Positions 6,831 through 13,790 of a stretch of DNA of 18,797 nucleotides are shown piece after piece; positions within the stretch are counted from its first letter, which is position 1, and the number at the start of each line of letters is the position of its first letter. This stretch comes from a bacterium UBP1_UBA4771 (GTDB lineage Bacteria > Krumholzibacteriota > Krumholzibacteriia > Krumholzibacteriales > Krumholzibacteriaceae): the NCBI GenBank assembly GCA_002403295.1, contig DHHN01000209.1:10489-29285 (forward strand). The letters are read 5' to 3'. The notes below the pieces were generated by a model. It was not told the DNA's origin, searched no databases, and saw nothing but the letters and a program-made list of their open reading frames with translations. Position numbers and translations under genes: made by a program.

Positions 6831-9122
6831 ATGAAGAGAACGAAATCGGCCGTCTTCGCGCTGTGCGCGACAGCCGCCGTCGCGGCCTTTCTCGTCGCCT
6901 CGATCAAGCGCGTCCCTCCCGGAAACGAGGCGCTGCGGATTTCGAGGGGGGGACAGCCGCAGATTCTGGGATCGGGCTGGCATTTCGTACGCCCGCTGTC
7001 GGGAGCATTCGCCGTTTATCCCGTCGGCGAGGTCTCCGTGCGATTCCCGCAGGACGGGACCGCCGCCGTGCTCCTCGGGGACGGACGCGAAACGGCGGCC
7101 GCTCTCTCCTTTCGGTTGAAGATCCCCCGCGGCTCGGCGCAAAGCCTGCACGAAATCCTCGGGAGGAACTTCTCCGCCGGCTTCGATCGTATCGTCCGCG
7201 ACGCCGTCGAAATTCGGGCCGCGTCGTGGGAAACCGGCGCCGGGGGAGAGGCGCCCGAGGCCTTCGCTCGAGCCGTCGCCTCGGACCTCGCGGAAAGCCT
7301 CTCCGGCGCGCGCGTCGAAATCCTCGCCGCGAGGGTCGAGTCCTGGGGCGATGCCGCCGGCGAGGCGCCGGCGGCCGAGGCGAACGTCTCCGCGGCGCCC
7401 CTTCGGAAGATCGTCTTCATCGGGGTCGACGCCGGCGACTGGGGAATCATCAATCCCCTGATCAGGGAAGGAAGGCTCCCCAACTTCAAGAAAATCGTCG
7501 AGGGCGGCGCCACGGGCCCCCTTCGATCGATGGATCCGATGATCTCCCCGCTTCTCTGGACGACGATGGCGACGGGCAAGCTCCCCGAGGCGCACGGGAT
7601 CTTGAGCTGCACCGCCGTCGATCCCGCGACCGGGGCGCAGATCCCGATCACGCGGATGTACCGCAAGGTCGACGCCTTTTGGAACATGATGAGCGATTAC
7701 GGGCGGAGCGTCGCCGTCATCGGCTGGCTCGCGACCTATCCCGCCGAGACGATACATGGAACGATGGTCACCGACCGGGTCGGCTACCTCGCGTATGCGG
7801 CGACGCTCGGACAGGGCGACGCGCCCCTTCCCGGCGCCGTCTCCCCCCCCGAGCGCGCGGAAGAGATCAATGGGCTCATCGTTCGAAGCAGGGATGTTTC
7901 CTTCGACGAGATGAAGCGTTTCATGCATGTCGACAAGGCCGAGCTCGAGCGCAGCCGCACCGACCGGTTCGACGCCCACAACCTCGTGAACGACATGATC
8001 CTTATATACGCCACGGCGTCGAGCTATCGCGCGATCGCCCTCCACCTGCTCGAGAAGGATCGTCCGGATTTCCTCGGCGTCTATTTCGAGCTCGTGGACG
8101 CGGCCGGTCATCTATTCATGCCGTTCGCGCCGCCGCGGAGAGAGAGCGTGAGCGAAGAGGACTACCGGAAGTACAAGGACGCGATGACGGAGACCTACGT
8201 GTTTCAGGACCGGATCATCGGCGAGCTGCTCGAGCGGTGCGACGACAATACGGTCGTCATGATCACGAGCGATCACGGCTTCAAGAGCCTCGACGCGAGA
8301 CCCACCGCGGACGCCGGGATCACGGGCGGCCACGCCCTGCAATGGCACAATCCCGAGGGGATCGTCTGTCTCTACGGCCCGGGCATCCGCCGCGGTGGCC
8401 GGATCGAGGGCGCCTCCATCATCGACGTCACGCCGACGATACTCGCGCTCGCGGGGTTCCCGCGCGTCGAGGACATGCCGGGGCGCGTGCTCGGCGAGGC
8501 GTTCGAACCGTCGCTCGCTTCATCCGTCAATCCGGCCTCGGTCGCGACGCTCCAGCGGCGCCGCGCCCCCGAAAGCGCGCCCGTGCCGCGGGGAGGCGCC
8601 CTCGAGGACGCCGAGATGAGAAAGCTCGAGGCCCTGGGCTACATCACGGTCGAGAATCCCGACGCCCTCAACAATCTCGGACAGCGCTACCAGAATCAGG
8701 GCGAGTTCGAAAAGGCGATCGCGGAGTTCAAGAAGGCGCTCGCCCTGCGGCCCAACCACGCGGGAACTCTCAATAACCTCGGCGTATCCTACGGCAGGCT
8801 CAAGCGCTATCCGGAAGCGGAGGAGGCCTTCCTGCGGGCGCTCGAGGTGAAGCCGAAGGATATGTTCGCGATGAACAACCTCGCCGTGCTGTACATGGAG
8901 AGCGGACGGCTCGACCAGGCTCGACGCTACGCCGAGCAGGCGGCCGCGACGGAGCCGAAGTACGCGAACGGGCGCTATTCCCTCGGCGTGATCTACGCGC
9001 ATGCGGGAGAGTTCGACCGGGCGACGAAGGAGTTCGAGGCGGCGCTCGCGATCGAACCGGACAACGCGCGTTTCCGCGCCGCGCTCGAACAGTGCCGGCG
9101 GGATGCGGGCGCCCGGAGATAA
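6831..9122 (+). CDS. AlkP-1: membrane-anchored SPFH/band-7-like + type I phosphodiesterase + TPR fusion protein
   Basis: 763 residues from the ATG at 6831 (AAGGAG, 7-base spacer). Layout: one N-terminal hydrophobic segment (about 6-24); an SPFH/band-7-like region (about 26-172) opening with VPPGNEALRISRGG and LGSGWHFVRPL; a type I phosphodiesterase/nucleotide pyrophosphatase domain (about 190-560); and three to four TPR units (about 610-755). The metal-site set is complete: Asp200 in GVDAGD, probable nucleophile Ser239 in ISPLLW, Asp423 and His427, Asp481-His482 in SDHG, and His506 in HNPEGI. There is no Cys/Ser-x-Pro-x-Arg motif, so it is not a formylglycine sulfatase. The domain most likely hydrolyses or transfers a phosphodiester-type group; the substrate is unknown. 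The peptide KLEALGYI (598-605) joins the enzyme to the TPRs. The single anchor probably places the rest outside the inner membrane. The band-7 call is from pattern only. It is the first gene of the operon. Confidence 0.82.
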   Translation: MKRTKSAVFALCATAAVAAFLVASIKRVPPGNEALRISRGGQPQILGSGWHFVRPLSGAFAVYPVGEVSVRFPQDGTAAVLLGDGRETAAALSFRLKIPRGSAQSLHEILGRNFSAGFDRIVRDAVEIRAASWETGAGGEAPEAFARAVASDLAESLSGARVEILAARVESWGDAAGEAPAAEANVSAAPLRKIVFIGVDAGDWGIINPLIREGRLPNFKKIVEGGATGPLRSMDPMISPLLWTTMATGKLPEAHGILSCTAVDPATGAQIPITRMYRKVDAFWNMMSDYGRSVAVIGWLATYPAETIHGTMVTDRVGYLAYAATLGQGDAPLPGAVSPPERAEEINGLIVRSRDVSFDEMKRFMHVDKAELERSRTDRFDAHNLVNDMILIYATASSYRAIALHLLEKDRPDFLGVYFELVDAAGHLFMPFAPPRRESVSEEDYRKYKDAMTETYVFQDRIIGELLERCDDNTVVMITSDHGFKSLDARPTADAGITGGHALQWHNPEGIVCLYGPGIRRGGRIEGASIIDVTPTILALAGFPRVEDMPGRVLGEAFEPSLASSVNPASVATLQRRRAPESAPVPRGGALEDAEMRKLEALGYITVENPDALNNLGQRYQNQGEFEKAIAEFKKALALRPNHAGTLNNLGVSYGRLKRYPEAEEAFLRALEVKPKDMFAMNNLAVLYMESGRLDQARRYAEQAAATEPKYANGRYSLGVIYAHAGEFDRATKEFEAALAIEPDNARFRAALEQCRRDAGARR

Positions 9123-9237
9123 AGTCCTTGTGAACGCCGCCGGCGCACGCCATCATAGAGAGTTGCGCATCCTCGTAACGGGCCGCGCAGCGTCATGACG
9201 AGCCGCGAGCCGTTCCGACAGCGGGAGATTGCATGCG

Positions 9238-10413
9238 ATGATACAGGCCCACGGCGGACAATTGGTGAATCGCCTCGCCGGCGAGCACGAACGGGCGGCG
9301 CTCGTCGCGCGCGCCGAGACGCTCCCTTCGATCACGCTCAACCGCAGGGAGGTTTCCGATCTCCACCTCATCGCCGTCGGCGCCATGAGCCCGCTCGAGG
9401 GGTTCATGGTCCGGGACGAATACGAGAGCGTTCTCGACGCCATGCGGTTGCCCCGCGGCCTCCCGTGGACCCTTCCCGTCACCCTGTCGATCAAGGACGC
9501 CGACGCCGCCCGGACGCGCCCGCCGTTCGAGGCGGCGCTCCGCGACGAGCGCGGAGCCGCGCTCGGGGTCATGCGCGTCGACGACGTGTACGAGGTCGAC
9601 CGGGAACGCGAGGCCGAGAAGGTTCTCCTCACGACCGACGGCGCGCATCCCGGCGTTCAATATCTCCGCTCGATCGAGGGCGCGTACGCCGGCGGACCGG
9701 TCACGCTCTTCGAGCGGATGGTCGACCCGCAATTCGAAACGTTCCACCTCGACCCGCGGGAAACGCGGATCCTCTTCAAGACGAAGGGCTGGGAGCGGGT
9801 CGTCGCCTTTCAGACGCGCAATCCGATCCACCGCGCGCACGAGTACCTCCTCAAATGCGCGCTCGAGATGACGGACGGGCTCCTCATCCATCCCATCATG
9901 GGGGAAACGAAATCGGACGACATTCCCGCCGCCGTCCGCATGCTCTGTTACCAGGCGATCGTGAGCGAGTATTTTCCGAAGGACCGGGTGGTTCTCTCGG
10001 TCTTTCCGGCCGCGATGCGTTACGCGGGGCCGCGCGAGGCGATCTTTCACGCGATCCTGAGAAAGAACTACGGCTGCACGCACATGATCATCGGGCGGGA
10101 TCACGCGGGCGTCGGCTCGTACTACGGCACCTATGACGCGCAGCGCATCTTCGACGCGTTCGAGCCGGACGAGCTGGAGATCGTCCCCATGATGTTCGAG
10201 CACGCCTTTTACTGCACGAAGTGCGCGGCGATGAGCTCTCCCAAGACGTGCCCCCACGGGAAGGACGCGCACCTGCAGCTCAGCGGAACGCGCGTTCGCG
10301 AGATGCTCGCGCGGGACGAGGCGCTCCCGCCCGAGTTCACCCGGCGGGAGATCGCCGAGGTGCTCGAACGCCATTATGCCGCGCGCGCCGCGAAGCGCCC
10401 GCACGAATCCTGA
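9238..10413 (+). CDS. sat: Sulfate adenylyltransferase (ATP sulfurylase)
   Basis: 391 residues. The start is the ATG at 9238, with GGGAG 10 bases upstream; an in-frame TTG at 9229 is too close to that site. Hallmark active-site motifs are QTRNPIHRAHE (192-202) and GRDHAGVG (286-293), with LSGTRVREML near the C-terminus. A CTKC...TCPH cluster (Cys326, Cys329, Cys338, His340) resembles the zinc site of bacterial single-chain Sat proteins. The enzyme converts sulfate and ATP to APS and pyrophosphate in the cytoplasm. It lacks a fused APS kinase domain; cysC is a separate gene 1.5 kb downstream. A 115-base gap separates it from AlkP-1; I see no clear promoter or terminator there. The absence of aprAB/dsr genes and the presence of cysC favour PAPS formation over dissimilatory sulfate reduction, but this is context only. 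Confidence 0.96.
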   Translation: MIQAHGGQLVNRLAGEHERAALVARAETLPSITLNRREVSDLHLIAVGAMSPLEGFMVRDEYESVLDAMRLPRGLPWTLPVTLSIKDADAARTRPPFEAALRDERGAALGVMRVDDVYEVDREREAEKVLLTTDGAHPGVQYLRSIEGAYAGGPVTLFERMVDPQFETFHLDPRETRILFKTKGWERVVAFQTRNPIHRAHEYLLKCALEMTDGLLIHPIMGETKSDDIPAAVRMLCYQAIVSEYFPKDRVVLSVFPAAMRYAGPREAIFHAILRKNYGCTHMIIGRDHAGVGSYYGTYDAQRIFDAFEPDELEIVPMMFEHAFYCTKCAAMSSPKTCPHGKDAHLQLSGTRVREMLARDEALPPEFTRREIAEVLERHYAARAAKRPHES

Positions 10414-10429
10414 GCCGGAGAATGGAGCG

Positions 10430-11821
10430 ATGCCGAAAAAGCTCGCCGTTATCGGTCTCGATTGCCTGACGCCGCAGTTCCTCTACGGCGGCGGGCTCGA
10501 CGGGATGCCCAATTTCAAGCGGCTCATCGAAGGCTCGCTCTGGGGGAATCTCGTCTCGATCGTGCCCCCCATCACGGTTCCCGCGTGGACGTCGATGATG
10601 ACCTCGCAGGATCCCGGCATGCTCGGCATCTACGGTTTCCGCAACCGGAAAAGCTACGCGTACGAAGAGCTCTACACGGTCAACGCGAGCAACGTCAAGG
10701 CCAAGACGGTCTGGAATTACCTCTCGAGAAACCGCCTGCGCTCGATCCTCCTCGGCGTCCCGCAGACGTATCCGCCGATGCCGCTCAATGGCGTTCTCGT
10801 CGCCGACTTTCTCACGCCGGGCAAGGAATCGACGTTCACCTACCCGCCGGGGCTCAAGGAAGAGATCGACCGCGTCGCGGACGGCGAGTACATCATCGAC
10901 GTCAAGGACTTCAGAACCGACGATAAGAAATCGCTCCTCGAGCAGATCTACGTCATGACGGAGCGGCGATTCAAGGTCTTCCGGCACCTTCTCGCCCGCG
11001 AGGATTGGGATTTCGCGATGATGGTCGAGATGGGACCCGACCGGATCCATCACGCGTTCTGGCGGTTCTGCGATCCCTCGCACCGCCTATACGTCAAGGG
11101 GAACGAGTACGAGGACGTCATCCGGCGCTACTACGCCCGTCTCGATCTCGAGATCGGACGGGTGCTCGAGGCGCTTCCGTCCGACGCGTCGGTGATCGTC
11201 GTTTCGGACCACGGCGCCAAGGCGATGCGCGGGGGCATCTGCATAAACGAGTTCTTCATCCGGGAGGGTCTCCTCGCCGTCAAGGAGTATCCGAAACGAC
11301 CCGTCTCCCTCACGCCGGCGATGATCGACTGGCGGAAGACCGCGGCGTGGGGCGAGGGCGGCTACTACGCGCGCGTGTTCCTCAACGTGGCCGGACGCGA
11401 GAGCGAGGGAACGGTGCCGCGCGCCGAATACGAACGCGTCCGCGCCGACGTGAAGCGCCGTCTCGAGGGGCTCGCGGACGAGAACGGAACGAACATCGGC
11501 ACGCGCGTCTTCTATCCCGAGGAGATCTACCGGAGATGCGAAAACATTCCGCCCGATCTCATCGTCTACCTCGGCGATCTCGACTGGCGGAGCGCGGGAA
11601 GCGTGGGACACGGGGCGATCCACATCTTCGAGAACGACACGGGGCCCGACGACGCGAATCACGCGCAGGAGGGGATTTTCATCTGGCACAACCGCGGCGG
11701 CGCGGGACGCGTGACGTCGAGCCCCGCCGGAGACAAGATATCGATCTACGACGTCGCCCCGTCGATCCTCGATTTCTTCTCGATCGAGGTTCCTCCGGAC
11801 ATGATCGGACGGGTGGTATAG
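10430..11821 (+). CDS. AlkP-2: probable cytoplasmic type I phosphodiesterase/nucleotide pyrophosphatase family protein
   Basis: 463 residues, ATG at 10430, 16 bases after sat, with GGAG 9 bases upstream. No signal peptide or membrane segment. AlkP-superfamily set: Asp11 in IGLDCL, probable nucleophile Thr49 in PPITVPAWTS, Asp204/His208 in DRIHH, Asp260-His261 in SDHG, and His411 in NHAQEG. It is the only one of the five with Thr at the nucleophile position. It also reads TSQDPGMLGIYGF where the other four have a TG...HGI sequence. The His lost there is not one of the metal ligands. It sits between sat and cysC, which ties it to sulfate activation, but whether it acts on APS/PAPS, on a nucleotide-linked intermediate or on something else cannot be read from sequence. 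Generic annotation would be alkaline phosphatase family protein. Confidence 0.87.
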   Translation: MPKKLAVIGLDCLTPQFLYGGGLDGMPNFKRLIEGSLWGNLVSIVPPITVPAWTSMMTSQDPGMLGIYGFRNRKSYAYEELYTVNASNVKAKTVWNYLSRNRLRSILLGVPQTYPPMPLNGVLVADFLTPGKESTFTYPPGLKEEIDRVADGEYIIDVKDFRTDDKKSLLEQIYVMTERRFKVFRHLLAREDWDFAMMVEMGPDRIHHAFWRFCDPSHRLYVKGNEYEDVIRRYYARLDLEIGRVLEALPSDASVIVVSDHGAKAMRGGICINEFFIREGLLAVKEYPKRPVSLTPAMIDWRKTAAWGEGGYYARVFLNVAGRESEGTVPRAEYERVRADVKRRLEGLADENGTNIGTRVFYPEEIYRRCENIPPDLIVYLGDLDWRSAGSVGHGAIHIFENDTGPDDANHAQEGIFIWHNRGGAGRVTSSPAGDKISIYDVAPSILDFFSIEVPPDMIGRVV

Positions 11822-11868
11822 ATCGCGGGATGCGGCATCGCGAAACGCCGTTTCACAGGGAGATGACA

Positions 11869-12471
11869 ATGAAAGGTTTCACGCTCTGGTTCACCGGCCT
11901 TCCCTGCTCGGGCAAGTCGACGCTGGCGCGGCGCGTTCAGGAGATCCTCCTCGAGCGCGGGATGAACGTCGAGCTCCTCGACGGCGACGAGGTGCGGCAG
12001 AACCTTTGCAAGGGCCTCGGATACTCCAAGGAGGATCGGGACACGAATATCCGGCGCATCGGCTACGTGTGCAAGCTCCTCAGCCGCAACGGCGCGGTCG
12101 CCGTCGCCGCCGCCATCTCCCCGTACCGGGAGATCCGCGAGGAGAATAGACGCGCCATCGCCGCCTACGTCGAGGTCTACGTGAAGGCGCCGATCGAGGT
12201 GCTCGCGAAACGGGACGTCAAGGGGATGTACAAAAAGGCGCTTGCCGGCGAGATAACGAACTTCACCGGCGTCTCCGACCCGTACGAGGAACCCGAGCGC
12301 CCGGAGATCCTGATCGAATCGGACAAGGAAACGGTCGAAGACAGCACCGCGAAGATCATCCGCACGCTCGAAGTCATGGGTCTCATTCCGGGAGCACCCG
12401 CCGAAAGCGAGTATTCACCGGAGGAAGAAGAGAAGATCAAGACCCGGCTCAAGGATTTGGGATACATCTAG
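11869..12471 (+). CDS. cysC: Adenylyl-sulfate kinase (APS kinase) with LGYI C-terminal tail
   Basis: 200 residues, ATG at 11869 with AGGGAG and a 6-base spacer. P-loop GLPCSGKST (10-18), then LLDGDEVRQNLCKGLGYS, RDTNIRRIGYV, ISPYREIREENR and the lid segment GMYKKALAGEITNFTGVSDPYE. These are the full set of APS kinase motifs. It phosphorylates APS at the 3' position to give PAPS, the donor for sulfotransferases and for PAPS reductase. The ~25 residues after the kinase core (from about 176) are charged and end EKIKTRLKDLGYI; this tail is not part of the standard fold and recurs in the small protein at 17852. It is 47 bases after AlkP-2 and 14 bases before the AlkP-3 start. Confidence 0.96.
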   Translation: MKGFTLWFTGLPCSGKSTLARRVQEILLERGMNVELLDGDEVRQNLCKGLGYSKEDRDTNIRRIGYVCKLLSRNGAVAVAAAISPYREIREENRRAIAAYVEVYVKAPIEVLAKRDVKGMYKKALAGEITNFTGVSDPYEEPERPEILIESDKETVEDSTAKIIRTLEVMGLIPGAPAESEYSPEEEEKIKTRLKDLGYI

Positions 12472-12472
12472 A

Positions 12473-12488
12473 GGGAGCGGGCACGCTG
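12473..12488 (+). promoter_or_regulatory. Ribosome binding site that sets a CTG start for AlkP-3
   Basis: GGGAG at 12473-12477 stands 8 bases before a CTG at 12486-12488 that is in frame with AlkP-3. The only in-frame ATG near the start (12558) has no ribosome site and would remove the conserved V-V-G-L-D-G strand. No in-frame GTG, TTG or ATG lies between the cysC stop (12469-12471) and 12558. Confidence 0.7.
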
Positions 12489-13790
12489 CGCACACGGAGG
12501 AAGAAGGTCGCATGCGTCGTCGGTCTCGACGGCGTCCCCTTCTCGTTCATCCGCGGCATGATCGATTCCGGCGTCATGCCGAGGATGAAGGAGATCGTGT
12601 CGCGGGGCCGCATGGCGCCGATGACCGCCTCCCTTCCTGAAATCTCCTCGGTGAGCTGGTCAACGTTCATGACGGGCCTCGATCCCGGCGGCCACGGCAT
12701 CTTCGGCTTCACCGATTTCAAGGATGCGAGCTACGCGCTGCGCTACCCCTCCTTCCGCGACCTCGGGGCGCCCACGATCTGGGACCGGCTCGGCGAACGG
12801 CGGATGAGGAGCGTCGTCATCGATCAGCCCGCCACGTACCCCGCGCGTCCCATTCCCGGCGTTTTGATATCGGGCTTCGTCGCGCTCGACCTCGAGAAGG
12901 CGGTCGCTCCCCGCTCCTACCTCGCCGCACTTCGAGGCATGAACTACGAAATCGACATCGATGCGGCGAAATGCAGGGACAACCCGGACGAGCTCTTCTC
13001 CGCTCTCGGCAAGCGCCTCGCCGAAAGACGCTCCGTCGTCGACGCCCTGTGGGAGAAGGAAGAGTGGAATCTCATGGAGATCGTCGTAACGGGCACCGAC
13101 CGGCTCCACCATTTCATGTGGGACGCCTGCGAGGACGCGAACCATCCCCGCCGCGAGGACGTGCTCGCCTATTACCGCGCGATCGACGATTTTCTGGGGC
13201 ACGTGTACGAGAAGTTCCGCCGCCTCGACGCGGGCGGCAATTTCTTCATGCTCTCCGATCACGGCTTCTGCGCCGCGAAACGAGAGGTGTACGTGAACGC
13301 CGTCCTTCGCGCGGAGGGATTTCTCGATCTCGCGCCCGGCGCATCGTCCCTCGAGGGGATCACGGAGCGCACGAAAGCCTTCGCGCTCGATCCCGCGCGC
13401 ATTTACATCAACCGCGCGGGGCGATTCCCCCGGGGACGCATCGACGAGGCGGACGCGAAGTCCCTGCTCGAGGATCTCGCGGCGATATTCGACGCGCTCG
13501 AGGTCGGGGGAGAGCGGGTCGTGCGGCGGCGGTTCACGGGCCGAGAAGCGTATTCGGGACCCTTCGCCCGCCGCGGCCCGGATCTCGTGCTCGTTCCGCG
13601 AAACGGCTTCGATCTCAAGGGCCGCCCCGGCGCCGCGGAGATATCGGGCGAGAGGCGCTTTCAGGGAATGCACACGTGGGAAGACGCCTTCTTTTTCTCG
13701 CTCGACCCGGCGGCGATCGAAGATCCGAACGATCTCAACATCGTGGACGTCCCGAAAACGATCTTGAGGAGCATCGATGTCGAACCATAG
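12486..13790 (+). CDS. AlkP-3: probable cytoplasmic type I phosphodiesterase/nucleotide pyrophosphatase family protein (CTG start)
   Basis: 434 residues from the CTG at 12486; a call from the ATG at 12558 would give 410. The extra 24 residues carry KKVACVVGLDGVP, with the first metal ligand Asp15. The rest of the site is intact: probable nucleophile Ser54 in ISSVSWST, Asp205/His209 in DRLHH, Asp258-His259 in SDHG, and His396 in GMHTWED. TGLDPGGHGIFGF is the typical loop after the nucleophile. No signal peptide or membrane span, so probably cytoplasmic. The substrate is unknown. Its last 14 bases overlap the start of AlkP-4, and the gene begins 14 bases after cysC, so it is embedded in the operon. 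It resembles AlkP-2 in size but differs in the C-terminal half. Confidence 0.86.
   Translation: MRTRRKKVACVVGLDGVPFSFIRGMIDSGVMPRMKEIVSRGRMAPMTASLPEISSVSWSTFMTGLDPGGHGIFGFTDFKDASYALRYPSFRDLGAPTIWDRLGERRMRSVVIDQPATYPARPIPGVLISGFVALDLEKAVAPRSYLAALRGMNYEIDIDAAKCRDNPDELFSALGKRLAERRSVVDALWEKEEWNLMEIVVTGTDRLHHFMWDACEDANHPRREDVLAYYRAIDDFLGHVYEKFRRLDAGGNFFMLSDHGFCAAKREVYVNAVLRAEGFLDLAPGASSLEGITERTKAFALDPARIYINRAGRFPRGRIDEADAKSLLEDLAAIFDALEVGGERVVRRRFTGREAYSGPFARRGPDLVLVPRNGFDLKGRPGAAEISGERRFQGMHTWEDAFFFSLDPAAIEDPNDLNIVDVPKTILRSIDVEP

Noticed and set aside
5711..8776. Very long plus-strand open frame (about 1000 codons) across pstS and AlkP-1
   Set aside because: It is antisense to pstS and out of frame with AlkP-1, extremely rich in Arg, Pro and Gly, and has no recognisable domain. 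Such frames arise by lack of stop codons in high-GC sequence.
9123..9237. Separate promoter or terminator between AlkP-1 and sat
   Set aside because: No convincing -10/-35 pair or hairpin with U-tract was seen in this 115-base gap. Separate transcription of sat onward remains possible.
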